Shown: in pieces, positions 1 to 9,941 of the stretch
Layout of the letters: each line of letters starts with the position of its first letter
Position numbering within the stretch: position 1 is the first letter of the stretch
Assembly (NCBI RefSeq): GCF_002028405.1
Contig: NZ_CP020046.1
Span: 2,418,001-2,482,000, forward strand
Length of the DNA: 64,000 nucleotides
Direction: 5' to 3'
Source of the DNA: Thiomonas intermedia
GTDB lineage: Bacteria > Pseudomonadota > Gammaproteobacteria > Burkholderiales > Burkholderiaceae_C
The notes under the pieces: model-generated
The model's input: only the letters and a program-made list of their open reading frames with translations
Told to the model about the DNA's origin: nothing
Database searches by the model: none
Program-made: the position numbers and the translations under genes

Positions 1-14
1 CTGCGGGCGAGGCG

Positions 15-620
15 TTACGGCCGTGCCCGGGCCAGCACGTCGAAGCCGCTCTGACGCAGCATGTCGCACAGATCGATCAGGGGCAGGCCGATCAATGCGG
101 TGGGGTCGTCGCTGCGCATCCGCGTGAGCAGCGCAGGCCCGAGCGACTCCGACTTGGCGCTGCCCGCGCAGTCGTAGGGCGCGTCCAGATTCAGATAGCG
201 CTCGATGTCGTCATCACGCAAGGTTCTGAACTTCACCTCGGTAGGGCAGTTGCGAATCTGGGTTTTGCCATCTGGCGAAATCACGCAGACGGCCGTGTGA
301 AACACCGCTTCGCGCCCGGTGAGTTGCCGCAACTGCGCAAGCGCCGCCTCATGCGAGCCCGGCTTGCCCAGCGCTTCATCGCCGAGCATGCAGACCTGAT
401 CGGAGCCGATCACCCAGGCGCCGGGTGCCGTGCGCGCCACGGCGCCCGCCTTCTCAGCCGCCAGCCGCTGTGCCAAGCCGAGCGGCGATTCGCCGCTTTG
501 CCGGGCCTCGTCCACCTCGGGGGCGCGCGTGGCGAACGGCACACGCAGACGCCGCAGCAACTCGGCCCGGTAGCGCGAGGTCGAGGCCAGGATCAGATCG
601 GGGGCTGCGCTCGATGCCAT
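15..620 (-). CDS. Maf/YceF-family nucleotide pyrophosphatase
   Basis: 201-aa Maf-like protein. The family hydrolyses nucleoside triphosphates (dTTP/UTP, or m7GTP for the YceF branch) to monophosphates and is a cytoplasmic house-cleaning enzyme. The N-terminal signature LILASTSRYRAELL (residues 9-22) is the conserved phosphate-binding loop. Further family features are an EVDE segment near residue 35, SDQVCMLGD near 73 and the AGSAKSESLG segment near 151. The AGSAKSE form and the location beside yceD-rpmF favour the YceF (m7GTP) branch, which is an inference. The start ATG overlaps the stop of the upstream membrane gene (ATGA), suggesting translational coupling. Length is normal for the family. 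Confidence 0.9.
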   Translation of the reverse strand: MASSAAPDLILASTSRYRAELLRRLRVPFATRAPEVDEARQSGESPLGLAQRLAAEKAGAVARTAPGAWVIGSDQVCMLGDEALGKPGSHEAALAQLRQLTGREAVFHTAVCVISPDGKTQIRNCPTEVKFRTLRDDDIERYLNLDAPYDCAGSAKSESLGPALLTRMRSDDPTALIGLPLIDLCDMLRQSGFDVLARARP

Positions 621-1045
621 CAGTTCTTGCCGAAGAATCGGCCATGCAGCCAGGCGCCGATGAGAATGCCGACCACGCTCAGCAGCAGCGGCCAGTTGCC
701 TACGCCCAGACCGGCAATGGCCGGACCCGGGCAGACCCCGCTCAATCCCCAGCCCACGCCGAAGATCGCGGCGCCGATGAGCGTGCGGGCATCGAGATGC
801 GAGGGATGTTTGCCGAAGGCCACGCCGAACACGGGTCGCTTCATCAGGCGCGGCAGCAGGTGATAGGCGACGAAGGTCACACCGGCGGCGCCGCCCATGA
901 CCAGCAGCAGCCCCATGTTTTTGAGCATCAGGAATTGCAGGATGCTCTCGGGCTTGACCATGGTGGAATAGGCCAGGCCGAAGCCAAACAGTCCACCGGC
1001 GAACAGCGCCGAAAGCATCACGGCGAGAGGAGGGACGCGCTGCAT
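620..1045 (-). CDS. YeeE/YedE-family sulfur transport half-protein (DUF6691-like)
   Basis: 141-aa integral membrane protein with about four hydrophobic segments, resembling the C-terminal half of YeeE/TsuA thiosulfate transporters. The motif GLSGVCPGPAIAGLG near residues 98-112 carries the single conserved cysteine of this half. I chose the ATG at 1045 rather than an in-frame ATG at 1075. It follows the upstream stop by 1 nt and has a GGAGGA ribosome-binding site about 9 nt before it; the longer start would overlap the upstream gene by 29 nt. Known for the family: uptake of thiosulfate or related sulfur compounds, with cysteines relaying the substrate. Here the transporter is split into two proteins, this one and the gene just upstream. 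Confidence 0.85.
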   Translation of the reverse strand: MQRVPPLAVMLSALFAGGLFGFGLAYSTMVKPESILQFLMLKNMGLLLVMGGAAGVTFVAYHLLPRLMKRPVFGVAFGKHPSHLDARTLIGAAIFGVGWGLSGVCPGPAIAGLGVGNWPLLLSVVGILIGAWLHGRFFGKN

Positions 1046-1046
1046 T

Positions 1047-1523
1047 TCAGAATCCTCCAAGGGCGTGGACCACATGGGCCGTGATGATGGCCGTGCACAG
1101 GAAAATGATCACCGCGAGAATGGATGGCAACTGCCCGGAGCCCACGCCACAGATGCCATGTCCCGACGTGCAGCCTCCGCCCATGCGGGCGCCAAACCCG
1201 CCGACGATTCCGCCGACGAGCAACTGCCAGAGCGGGACGTGGGTGACGAAGCCTTCGCCGTGGCCCAGCGTGAACGTGAACACGATCGCGCCGAGGATCA
1301 GGCCGAGGCCGTACATCATGCGCCAGTTACGGGTCGAGACGAATTTTTCGTGTTGAAAGAAGGGATGGCGCGACACGAGCGACCACACCGCGGTGTAAGC
1401 CGTGCTGATGCCGCCGATCAGGCCCGTCAGCCAGAACAGAACACTCACGCCCAGTCCGATGAAAATACCGCCGAATAGAAACGGCTCCCAGCCCATCGGG
1501 AACCACTGTGCAATGCTGTTCAT
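1047..1523 (-). CDS. YeeE/YedE-family sulfur transport half-protein
   Basis: 158-aa membrane protein, the partner half of the split YeeE/YedE transporter. Hydrophobic segments lie near residues 14-38, 48-66, 73-90 and 130-155. The signature GGGCTSGHGICG at about 114-125 matches the conserved cysteine motif of TsuA/YeeE proteins. It is transcribed away from yceD and is first in a three-gene minus-strand unit with the second half and the Maf gene, with 1-4 nt junctions. A role in moving a sulfur compound across the inner membrane is family knowledge; the exact substrate cannot be read from sequence. Confidence 0.87.
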   Translation of the reverse strand: MNSIAQWFPMGWEPFLFGGIFIGLGVSVLFWLTGLIGGISTAYTAVWSLVSRHPFFQHEKFVSTRNWRMMYGLGLILGAIVFTFTLGHGEGFVTHVPLWQLLVGGIVGGFGARMGGGCTSGHGICGVGSGQLPSILAVIIFLCTAIITAHVVHALGGF

Positions 1524-1642
1524 CTGTCTCGTCCTGTTTTGATTCGTCGGTGCGGTGCGGCCGTTTTCACGGCATACTCCTCAGTGTAAGAGCAGGCTTC
1601 GCCGAAGTCTGCGGGAGTTGTTGCAGTCGGTAAACTGAGCCC

Positions 1643-2227
1643 ATGTCCCAAACGCCATCCTTGACCCCACTGGAAACCTCGCTGCCACCTCGTGCCTTGG
1701 CTTTGTTCGACTTCGCGCGCAGCGGCGGGGTTTTGCAGGGTCGTGTCGAATGGCGTTTGATGCCGCGGCTGAAGGTCCAGTTGTCCGGACCGCAGGAGGG
1801 GCTCCCGCCCGTAAGCTGGTCGTTGCGGGGCTACCTTCGTGAGCGCGTGGGCGTGCGATCTCAGCCCATGGTCTGTCTACAGGTTCGGGCCGAGTTGCCC
1901 TTGGTCTGTCAGCGCTGTCTGCACGGCATGCTGTACCCGATCGACGAGAAGGTTGACTTTCGTCTGGTGGCCAACGAGCCGGAGTTGACCCAGGCCGAAC
2001 TTGAGGCGGAAGACGAGGCGCTGCCCGCCACCGAGCCGGTGAATGTGCTCGACCTGATCGAAGACCAACTCATTCTGGCCTTGCCGATCGTGCCCATGCA
2101 TGAGCATTGCCCGCAGGGGGCGGGGGCCGAGCCTGCACACGCCAGCCCGGTGGGCGAGGAGGCTGTTGAACGCCAGCATCCCTTCGCCCATCTGCGTGAA
2201 CTGATGGACAGGTCGAAGAAGTCCTGA
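1643..2227 (+). CDS. yceD: YceD/DUF177 family protein
   Basis: 194-aa cytoplasmic protein of the DUF177 (YceD) family, linked in bacteria and plastids to 23S rRNA accumulation. The core is recognisable as LQVRAELPLVCQRCLHGM near residues 78-95, with the CxxC pair, followed by an acidic stretch (ELEAEDEALPATEPVNVLDLIEDQ split across 115-140) typical of the family. The next gene is rpmF, the invariant neighbour of yceD in proteobacteria. The region between this gene and the divergent transporter (about 1524-1642) presumably holds both promoters; no clear box was chosen there. Confidence 0.9.
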   Translation: MSQTPSLTPLETSLPPRALALFDFARSGGVLQGRVEWRLMPRLKVQLSGPQEGLPPVSWSLRGYLRERVGVRSQPMVCLQVRAELPLVCQRCLHGMLYPIDEKVDFRLVANEPELTQAELEAEDEALPATEPVNVLDLIEDQLILALPIVPMHEHCPQGAGAEPAHASPVGEEAVERQHPFAHLRELMDRSKKS

Positions 2228-2233
2228 CGACTT

Positions 2234-2263
2234 TTGCGGCCGTCATTGGCCCTCGCATATAAT
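2234..2263 (+). promoter_or_regulatory. Candidate sigma-70 promoter for rpmF-plsX-fab
   Basis: A -35 like TTGCGG (2234-2239) is followed after 18 bp by a consensus -10 TATAAT (2258-2263). It sits 26 bp before the rpmF start and just after the yceD stop, so rpmF and the fatty-acid genes could be transcribed from here in addition to read-through from yceD. Confidence 0.6.
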
Positions 2264-2289
2264 GATTAGCTTTTTCACAGGGGATTGCC

Positions 2290-2472
2290 ATGGCCGTCCA
2301 GCAAAACAAGAAATCACCTTCGAAGCGTGGCATGCACCGTGCCCACCAGCACCTCAGTGCGCCGCCGCTGGCAGTCGAGCCCACGACGGGCGAAACGCAT
2401 CTGCGTCACCACATCAGCCCGAACGGTTTTTACCGTGGGCGCAAAGTCGTCAAGACCAAGTCTGACGAGTAA
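2290..2472 (+). CDS. rpmF: 50S ribosomal protein L32
   Basis: 60-aa basic ribosomal protein. The N-terminus [19 protein letters not shown] and the block [19 protein letters not shown] are diagnostic for bacterial L32. The start is preceded by a GGGGA ribosome-binding site about 8 nt upstream. The zinc-ligand cysteines of some L32 proteins are absent, the usual state in proteobacteria. It lies between yceD and plsX, the conserved arrangement coupling ribosome and phospholipid synthesis genes. Confidence 0.97.
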   Translation: MAVQQNKKSPSKRGMHRAHQHLSAPPLAVEPTTGETHLRHHISPNGFYRGRKVVKTKSDE

Positions 2473-2559
2473 GCGCTTGCCCTCGCGCACCAAGCATCGC
2501 CTGCGACTGTTGGGCGGTGGAATGTCGTTTTCATCTCCGATGTTGGCGCTGGCCGTGTC

Positions 2560-3615
2560 ATGAGTTCCACTCTGGCTGTCGATCTGATGGGCGGGGATCA
2601 TGGTCCGAAGGTGACCTTGCCTGCCTGCGTGCGATTTCTGCAGGAACATCCCGAGGGCCGGGTCATTCTGGTTGGGCAACCCGACGCGGTGCTGCCACTG
2701 CTGGAATCGCTGCGTCTGAAAGATCACCCGCGTGCGGAATTCGTGCCCGCGAGCGAGGTAGTGGCCTCGGACGATCCGGTGGAAATTGCGCTGCGTCGCA
2801 AGCGCGATTCCTCGATGCGACGAGCCATCGAACTCGTTCGGGATGGGCGTGCCCAGGCTTGCGTGTCGGCCGGCAATACCGGCGCCCTGATGGCGCTCGC
2901 CCGCTATCTGCTCAAGACCCTGCTGGACATCGAGCGTCCGGCCATTGCAACCTATCTGCCCAACCAGAAGGGCAAAGGCACGTTGATGCTCGATCTGGGG
3001 GCCAACGTCGATTGCGAGCCCCTCCATCTCTTGCAGTTCGCCGTCATGGGGACGGCTTATGCCGCCACCGGCGGGCAGGCCCAGCCTACCGTCGGACTGC
3101 TCAACATCGGCGAAGAGGTGATCAAGGGCAACGACACCATCAAGCGCGCGGCCGAGCTGTTGCGCGAAGCCGATGCCCTCGGACGTCTGCGCTTTCACGG
3201 CAACGTCGAGGGTGACGACATCTTCAAGGGCACGACCGACATCGTGGTGTGCGACGGCTTCGTGGGCAATGTCGCGCTGAAGACCTCGGAAGGCCTGGCG
3301 CAAATGCTCTCGGGCATGATCCGCGAGGAATTCACCCGGACGCCCTTGAGTAAGCTGATGGCACTGGCGGCCCTGCCGGTGCTCAAGCGATTCCGCAAGC
3401 GCGTCGATCATCGCCGTTACAACGGCGCGGCCCTGCTGGGTTTGCGCGGGCTGGTGGTCAAGAGCCACGGCTCTGCGGACGCCTTTGGCTTCGAGCAGGC
3501 GCTGCTGCGCGCGCACGAGGCGGTCCAAGGCGATGTCGTGCGGCATACTGAACGTATTCTCGAAGTGATGCACGAGTCATCACCCCGGGGCGCCGACATT
3601 GCTCCGGCAAGTTGA
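2560..3615 (+). CDS. plsX: Phosphate acyltransferase PlsX
   Basis: 351-aa enzyme converting acyl-ACP to acyl-phosphate for the first acylation of glycerol-3-phosphate. The N-terminus [12 protein letters not shown] (residues 5-16) is the family signature. Other hallmarks are [12 protein letters not shown] (about 103-114), [21 protein letters not shown] split over 130-150, and VVCDGFVGN near 230. It is a soluble, membrane-associated protein of normal length. It is first of the fatty-acid block, 36 nt before fabH, the classic plsX-fabH-fabD-fabG order. An 87-nt gap separates it from rpmF. Confidence 0.97.
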   Translation: MSSTLAVDLMGGDHGPKVTLPACVRFLQEHPEGRVILVGQPDAVLPLLESLRLKDHPRAEFVPASEVVASDDPVEIALRRKRDSSMRRAIELVRDGRAQACVSAGNTGALMALARYLLKTLLDIERPAIATYLPNQKGKGTLMLDLGANVDCEPLHLLQFAVMGTAYAATGGQAQPTVGLLNIGEEVIKGNDTIKRAAELLREADALGRLRFHGNVEGDDIFKGTTDIVVCDGFVGNVALKTSEGLAQMLSGMIREEFTRTPLSKLMALAALPVLKRFRKRVDHRRYNGAALLGLRGLVVKSHGSADAFGFEQALLRAHEAVQGDVVRHTERILEVMHESSPRGADIAPAS

Positions 3616-3651
3616 GCGTCTTGCCCCGCACCTTTCTGAACGATCTGTTCC

Positions 3652-4629
3652 ATGCCTTCCTTTTCCCGCATTTCCGGTACTGGCAGTGCACTGCCGCCAC
3701 GCAAGATCAGCAATGACGAACTGGCCGCGGATCTGGCCAAGCGCGGCGTCGAAACCAGCGATGAATGGATCGTCGCGCGGACCGGCATTCGTTTTCGCCA
3801 CTTCGCCGATCCCGGAACCACCAGCGTCGATCTGGGCGAACAGGCGGCGCGCCGTGCGCTCGACGCGGCAGGGCTGAACGCTGGCGACATCGGATTGATC
3901 ATTGTGGCGACGTCGACGCCCGACATGATCTTCCCATCGAATGCGGCGTTGATCCAGGGACGCCTGGGTGCGGCCGGAGGGGTGGCCTTCGACGTCCAGG
4001 CCGTGTGCGCCGGATTCGTGTATGCCCTCACCGTGGCCGATCAGTTCGTGCGCAGCGGCATGGCGCGGCACGCCTTGGTCATCGGCGCGGAAGTGTTTTC
4101 CCACATTCTCGACTTCAACGACCGCACCACTTGCGTGCTGTTCGGGGATGGCGCGGGTGCCGTGGTGCTCAGCGCCAGCGAGAAGCCCGGTCTGCTGGCC
4201 AGTGCCCTGCACGCCGATGGCCGACAGGCTTCCATCCTCTGCACGCCAGGCCGCGTGTCGGGCGGCGCCATCACGGGAAGCCCCTTCCTGAAGATGGATG
4301 GGCAAGCGGTGTTCAAGCAGGCCGTGCATGTGCTCGAGGACGTTGCCCGCGAAGCCCTCGCCAAGGCAGGGCGCGAGCCTGTGGACGTCAACTGGATGGT
4401 GCCTCATCAGGCCAACATCCGCATCATGACGCACACCGCCAAGAAGCTGGGCATTCCCGCGGACAAAGTGGTGGTGACCGTCGATCAGCACGGCAACACG
4501 TCGGCCGCTTCGATCCCCCTGGCGCTCGACGTTGCCGTCAGGGCGGGCCAGATCCGGCGGGGCGATACGCTGTTGTTCGAGGCCGTGGGCGGCGGACTGA
4601 CGTGGGGCGCGGCAGTCGTCGAGTACTGA
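3652..4629 (+). CDS. fabH: Beta-ketoacyl-ACP synthase III
   Basis: 325-aa condensing enzyme that starts fatty-acid synthesis by joining acetyl-CoA to malonyl-ACP. The catalytic triad is visible: Cys in VQAVCAGF (about residue 112), His in PHQANIRI (about 252) and Asn in GNTSAASIP (about 282). Full length. ATG at 3652 gives the usual N-terminus with the [15 protein letters not shown] start of FabH. It lies 61 nt before fabD. Confidence 0.97.
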   Translation: MPSFSRISGTGSALPPRKISNDELAADLAKRGVETSDEWIVARTGIRFRHFADPGTTSVDLGEQAARRALDAAGLNAGDIGLIIVATSTPDMIFPSNAALIQGRLGAAGGVAFDVQAVCAGFVYALTVADQFVRSGMARHALVIGAEVFSHILDFNDRTTCVLFGDGAGAVVLSASEKPGLLASALHADGRQASILCTPGRVSGGAITGSPFLKMDGQAVFKQAVHVLEDVAREALAKAGREPVDVNWMVPHQANIRIMTHTAKKLGIPADKVVVTVDQHGNTSAASIPLALDVAVRAGQIRRGDTLLFEAVGGGLTWGAAVVEY

Positions 4630-4690
4630 GAAGAGAAGGCGTGAAAAAATCCGCCATGACCACGGCATCGTGACCTGATTTCATACGACC

Positions 4691-5626
4691 ATGACATTCG
4701 CTTTCGTCTTCCCGGGCCAGGGTTCCCAGTCTGTCGGCATGCTCGACAAGGTGGCCGATCATCCCGTTGTGCGCGAGACCTTGCAGGAGGCCAGCGCCGC
4801 CCTGTCGCAGGATCTGGCCGCCCTGATGGCGCAAGGGCCTGCCGAACAGCTCAATCTCACCACGAACACCCAGCCCGTCATGCTGACGGCCGGCGTTGCC
4901 CTGTACCGCCTCTGGCTGGCCGAAGGCGGGCGCAAGCCCGACTTTGTCGCCGGGCACAGCCTGGGCGAATACACCGCCCTGGTTGCGGCTGAAAGCCTGA
5001 CGCTGTCCGACGCCTTGCCGCTGGTGCGCTTCCGTGCCCAGGCCATGCAGGATGCGGTACCCGTCGGCGCGGGGGGTATGGCCGCCGTACTCGGCCTGGA
5101 CGATGCCGCCGTACGCGCGGGCTGCGAACTGGCGGCGCGCGAAACCGGAGAAGCGGTCGAGGCCGTCAATTTCAATTCGCCAGGGCAGGTCGTGATCGCC
5201 GGCACGCAGGCCGCCGTGAGCCGCGCCTGCGAAGTTCTGAAGGCCGCCGGTGCCAAACGTGCGTTGCCTCTGGCGGTTTCGGCCCCTTTTCACAGCAGCC
5301 TGCTGCAGGGCGCGGCCGAGCAACTGCGCGATTACCTGCGCGGCGTTGCGCTGAAGTCGCCGCACATCACCCTGATCAACAACGTCGACGTCGCCCAACC
5401 CACCGACCCGGACGATCTTCGCGATGCGCTGGCCCGTCAGGCCTGCCATGCGGTTCGCTGGGTCGAGTGCGTGCAGGCCATGGCTCGGGCCGGATGCACC
5501 ACCCTGGTCGAATGCGGACCGGGTAAAGTGCTGCATGGCCTGACGCGCCGGATCGATCCCGCCTTGCAATCGTTTGCCCTGGACGACCGATCAGTGATTC
5601 CTTCCATTCAAACTGCCCTGGCATGA
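4691..5626 (+). CDS. fabD: Malonyl-CoA:ACP transacylase
   Basis: 311-aa transacylase loading malonyl groups onto acyl carrier protein. FPGQGSQ at the N-terminus (residues 7-13), the nucleophile elbow GHSLGEY (about 91-97) and the catalytic His in SAPFHSSL (about 200) are all present. Its last bases overlap the fabG start by 4 nt (ATGA), indicating translational coupling. Confidence 0.97.
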   Translation: MTFAFVFPGQGSQSVGMLDKVADHPVVRETLQEASAALSQDLAALMAQGPAEQLNLTTNTQPVMLTAGVALYRLWLAEGGRKPDFVAGHSLGEYTALVAAESLTLSDALPLVRFRAQAMQDAVPVGAGGMAAVLGLDDAAVRAGCELAARETGEAVEAVNFNSPGQVVIAGTQAAVSRACEVLKAAGAKRALPLAVSAPFHSSLLQGAAEQLRDYLRGVALKSPHITLINNVDVAQPTDPDDLRDALARQACHAVRWVECVQAMARAGCTTLVECGPGKVLHGLTRRIDPALQSFALDDRSVIPSIQTALA

Positions 5627-6390
5627 GCAATTCCTCTTCTGACGCTTCTTCCCGGCCGCTTACGGGCCAAATCGCCCTGGTGACCGGGGCCTCGCGCGGC
5701 ATCGGCGCTGCCATTGCGGCCGATCTGGCGGCTGCGGGTGCTCGCGTCGTCGGCACCGCGACTTCGGAGTCCGGGGCGAAAGCCATTACCGAGGCCCTGC
5801 AAGCCTTCGGCGGGCGAGGAGCCGTACTCGATGTGAATGACGCCGAGGCTGGTGCCAGTCTGGTCGACGAGATCGTCAAGGCCGAAGGCGGGCTGCAGAT
5901 CCTGGTGAACAATGCCGGCATCACCCGCGACATGCTCGCCATGCGCATGAGCGATGCCGATTGGGATGCCGTGATTTCGACCAATCTGAGCAGTGTGTTC
6001 CGCATGTCGCGTGCCGTGATGCGCACCATGATGAAGCAGCGTTACGGCCGCATCGTCAACATCACCTCGGTGGTCGGCGCGTCCGGCAACCCTGGCCAGG
6101 CCAATTACGCGGCGGCCAAGGCCGGTGTTGCGGGGATGACCCGGGCGCTGGCGCAGGAGCTGGGCAGCCGCAACATCACGGTCAACTGTGTGGCGCCGGG
6201 GTTCATCGATACCGACATGACCCGGGCACTGACCGAGGCGCAAACCCAGCCTATGCTGGCGCGCATTCCCCTGGGTCGCCTGGGCAAGCCCGAAGAGATC
6301 GCGCACGCGGTGTCATTCCTGGCCTCGCCCTTGGCGGCTTATATCACCGGCGCCGTTCTGCATGTGAACGGTGGCATGTACATGCAATAA
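5623..6390 (+). CDS. fabG: 3-oxoacyl-ACP reductase
   Basis: 255-aa short-chain dehydrogenase performing the NADPH-dependent reduction of 3-oxoacyl-ACP. The Rossmann motif TGASRGIG (about residues 20-27), NNAGIT (about 97-102), the catalytic Ser in the ITSVVG segment and YAAAKAG (Tyr and Lys) are visible. It ends with the family-typical HVNGGMYM. Its start overlaps fabD by 4 nt. The N-terminus is about 10 residues longer than E. coli FabG, being Ser-rich. Confidence 0.96.
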   Translation: MSNSSSDASSRPLTGQIALVTGASRGIGAAIAADLAAAGARVVGTATSESGAKAITEALQAFGGRGAVLDVNDAEAGASLVDEIVKAEGGLQILVNNAGITRDMLAMRMSDADWDAVISTNLSSVFRMSRAVMRTMMKQRYGRIVNITSVVGASGNPGQANYAAAKAGVAGMTRALAQELGSRNITVNCVAPGFIDTDMTRALTEAQTQPMLARIPLGRLGKPEEIAHAVSFLASPLAAYITGAVLHVNGGMYMQ

Positions 6391-6465
6391 CACCTGCCGA
6401 AACGCACGACGTTGTCGTCGGGCGGGGTTATGCTCTCGGCCTGTCGCCAAGTCAGCTTCGGCGCT

Positions 6466-6474
6466 TGCTAAAAT
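6466..6474 (+). promoter_or_regulatory. Candidate extended -10 promoter for acpP
   Basis: The sequence TGC-TAAAAT is an extended -10 element 26 bp before the acpP ATG. No good -35 box is visible 17-18 bp upstream, which extended -10 promoters can tolerate. A dedicated promoter would fit the very high expression needed for acyl carrier protein. This is inference from sequence only. Confidence 0.4.
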
Positions 6475-6499
6475 TTTCACATTTCCACTGGAGGTTTCA

Positions 6500-6739
6500 A
6501 TGAGTGACATCGAACAGCGCGTCAAGAAGATCATCGCCGAACAACTGGGCGTTGCCGAAGATCAGGTAACCAACGAAAAATCCTTCGTGGATGATCTGGG
6601 CGCCGATTCGCTGGACACCGTCGAACTGGTCATGGCGCTGGAGGACGAGTTCCACATCGAGATTCCGGACGAGGACGCCGAGAAGATCACCACCGTGCAA
6701 CTGGCTGTCGACTACGCCAAGGCGCATTACAAGGCCTGA
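6500..6739 (+). CDS. acpP: Acyl carrier protein
   Basis: 79-aa acidic carrier protein. The Ser in [16 protein letters not shown] (about residue 37) receives the 4'-phosphopantetheine arm from AcpS, which is encoded at 19.3 kb. ATG at 6500 has a strong GGAGG ribosome-binding site 5 nt upstream and gives the standard [12 protein letters not shown] start; a longer reading frame from 6371 is not plausible. It sits between fabG and fabF, the universal proteobacterial position. A 121-nt gap with no recognised gene follows. Confidence 0.98.
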   Translation: MSDIEQRVKKIIAEQLGVAEDQVTNEKSFVDDLGADSLDTVELVMALEDEFHIEIPDEDAEKITTVQLAVDYAKAHYKA

Positions 6740-6860
6740 TGTGTCGCCTATTCGCAGGGCCGGATGCTGTTGGCCGGACTTGCGTCTTGTGCGATCCTGT
6801 TTCAAACCCTTTTCTGCTCGCGTCCCTGCGTCTGCGCCGGCGCGGCCTGCCTGATTTCAC

Positions 6861-8096
<1,236 letters not shown>

Positions 8097-8137
8097 GTGC
8101 GCCATTCCGTTCCTTTCTGCCGTCGCCGCGCAGCAGC

Positions 8138-8560
8138 ATGAAGACCCTCGCACCCTTGCAGATCCGGGTCGAGCGCTTCGGCCGCTGGCATCTGTTGCTT
8201 GGCCTTTTCAGTGCGGCGGCCTTGCTGGCCGCTGGCTGGACGGTCTGGGTCTGGCGCGATACGGATTCGCTCAATCTGATGGCGGCGTTCGCTGCGGCGA
8301 TTTTTCTGGCCATTCTTGCGGCGCAGTATCCCTACTGGACCATCCGACCCTTCACCCTGTTCCATGATGAACGAGGCTGGAAGCTTCAGCGAGGCGATGG
8401 TCTGGAAGATGTGCTCCAGGTGCGGGGCATGGTGCTGCCCGGACTTCTGCTGGTGCTGGGGCTGACGGCCAAGGGACGCGTGGTCCTGCCCGTCTCCAGC
8501 GATATTCAGCCCGGCATTTTTCGCGAATTGCGACTGCGCTTGGGTGCGCTGTCTCACTGA
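8138..8560 (+). CDS. Small two-helix inner membrane protein, YgfX-like
   Basis: 140-aa protein of unknown function. Two closely spaced transmembrane helices are predicted (about residues 16-38 and 46-66), followed by a short soluble region with W-K-L-Q-R and a hydrophobic stretch LPGLLLVLGL. The topology and size resemble the YgfX/CptA family, which is a tentative match. It lies between fabF and rpoE; only 5 nt separate it from rpoE, so it may be co-transcribed with the sigma factor. Confidence 0.55.
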   Translation: MKTLAPLQIRVERFGRWHLLLGLFSAAALLAAGWTVWVWRDTDSLNLMAAFAAAIFLAILAAQYPYWTIRPFTLFHDERGWKLQRGDGLEDVLQVRGMVLPGLLLVLGLTAKGRVVLPVSSDIQPGIFRELRLRLGALSH

Positions 8561-8565
8561 CCCCG

Positions 8566-9171
8566 GTGCAGCAAGACGTTCAAAGCGATGCCGTGCTGGT
8601 CCAGCAGGTCCAGGCAGGGCAGCAGAAGGCCTTCGACCTCCTCGTGGCCAAGTATCAGCGCAGGATCTACAGGCTGGTGTTGCGCTTCATCCGTGACCCG
8701 GCGCTGGCGGAGGATGTGGCGCAGGAGACGTTTCTGCGGGCGTACCGGGCGATCGGTCAGTTTCGAGGTGAGAGCCAGTTTTATACCTGGCTGTATCGCA
8801 TCGCGGTCAATACGGCCAAAAAAGCCATTTCCGACGACATTCGCGATCCCACGGTGTCGGAAGGCGATGCCTCCGGGCATGATGAAGAAACTTTTAGCCC
8901 GACCGAGCTACTAAGCAATCACGAAACGCCGGAATCCATTCTGGTCTCGAAGGAAATCGTGCAAACGGTGAATGCTGCCATGGAGTCGCTGCCGGAAGAT
9001 TTGCGAATGGCCATCACTCTGCGCGAAATCGAAGGTTTGAGTTATGAGGATATTGCCGAAGCCATGCAATGCCCGATCGGGACGGTGCGTTCGCGCATCT
9101 TTCGTGCCCGTGAGGCCATCGCGGAGCGTCTGCGCCCCGTGATTGAGCACAAGGGCGGCAAGCGTTGGTGA
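8566..9171 (+). CDS. rpoE: RNA polymerase sigma-E factor (RpoE/AlgU)
   Basis: 201-aa ECF sigma factor controlling the envelope stress response. Region 2 includes FDLLVAKYQRRIYRLV and DVAQETFLRAYRAI (about residues 20-75). Region 4 has LREIEGLSYEDIAEAM and GTVRSRIFRAREAI (about 150-190). Start is GTG at 8566, 5 nt after the upstream stop; no in-frame ATG fits better. Immediately followed by its anti-sigma factor rseA and by rseB and a DegP protease, the standard regulatory cassette. A likely target gene, degP, is at the end of the same block. Confidence 0.96.
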   Translation: MQQDVQSDAVLVQQVQAGQQKAFDLLVAKYQRRIYRLVLRFIRDPALAEDVAQETFLRAYRAIGQFRGESQFYTWLYRIAVNTAKKAISDDIRDPTVSEGDASGHDEETFSPTELLSNHETPESILVSKEIVQTVNAAMESLPEDLRMAITLREIEGLSYEDIAEAMQCPIGTVRSRIFRAREAIAERLRPVIEHKGGKRW

Positions 9172-9215
9172 GGTTTCGGTGTTGAGGTTTCGGTTCCGTA
9201 TTGCTGGAGACAAAA

Positions 9216-9941
9216 ATGAATCAGGACAAGTCGCGCGAGCAACTCTCCGCCATGATGGATGGCGAGGATGATTTCCGCGGGCTGTCGCCACAGTCGGCGG
9301 ACTTTGTCCGTGCCGTGGCTGCAGACAATGCGTCGCGGCGCGACTGGCTGATCTACGCCCAGATCGGCGATGTCTTGCGCTCCTCCGATCTGACGCCCTT
9401 GCCGAACGAAGGCGATTTTCTCCAGCGTGTGAGCGCAGCCATTGCGCGCGAGCCCATCGTGCTCCAGCCGCAGCCCCTCGTCGCATCGGCTGCGGGTGAG
9501 TCGGCCCAGGTCGCGCGGCATCGGCGTCCGCACTGGAGCACGAGAATGGCCGCGGGCATGGCGGCGGTTGCGGGTGTCGCGGTCATGGCCTGGGTGGCTT
9601 TGCCCGGGCTGCAGAACGCGGGACAGCAAGCTCAGCCCGCATCGGCGCAGCGACAGGTTCTCGCTTCGGTTGGGGGCGGGTCTGCGGTGGGGCAATTGCC
9701 CGTGGTCGATCGCCAAGGGGGGGCGGCTTTGGGACCGTCGGCCCGTGCAGACTTGATCCAGGCGGATCTTCAAACCCGCAGCGCGCAGGGCGGGGCCCAG
9801 ATCGTGCCGGTTTCGACCCAAATGCCCATGGTCGAATACCTTCTGGCGCACCAGCAGATGGCCGGTGGCATGATGCCCGTGGCCCCGGCAACGCTGAGGA
9901 TGGCTGAAAGCCGCCAGGCTGCGCCAGCCGCGTCGCACTGA
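9216..9941 (+). CDS. rseA: Anti-sigma-E factor RseA/MucA-like
   Basis: 241-aa inner membrane anti-sigma factor. The cytoplasmic N-terminal domain starts with SREQLSAMMDGEDDF, the conserved RseA_N signature that binds sigma-E. One transmembrane helix is predicted at about residues 107-126 (MAAGMAAVAGVAVMAWVAL), leaving a Gln/Ala-rich periplasmic domain. ATG at 9216 has a GGAGA site about 6 nt upstream; an upstream in-frame TTG at 9201 is less likely. The stop overlaps the rseB start by one base (TGATG). The periplasmic part is poorly conserved, as usual. Confidence 0.9.
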   Translation: MNQDKSREQLSAMMDGEDDFRGLSPQSADFVRAVAADNASRRDWLIYAQIGDVLRSSDLTPLPNEGDFLQRVSAAIAREPIVLQPQPLVASAAGESAQVARHRRPHWSTRMAAGMAAVAGVAVMAWVALPGLQNAGQQAQPASAQRQVLASVGGGSAVGQLPVVDRQGGAALGPSARADLIQADLQTRSAQGGAQIVPVSTQMPMVEYLLAHQQMAGGMMPVAPATLRMAESRQAAPAASH

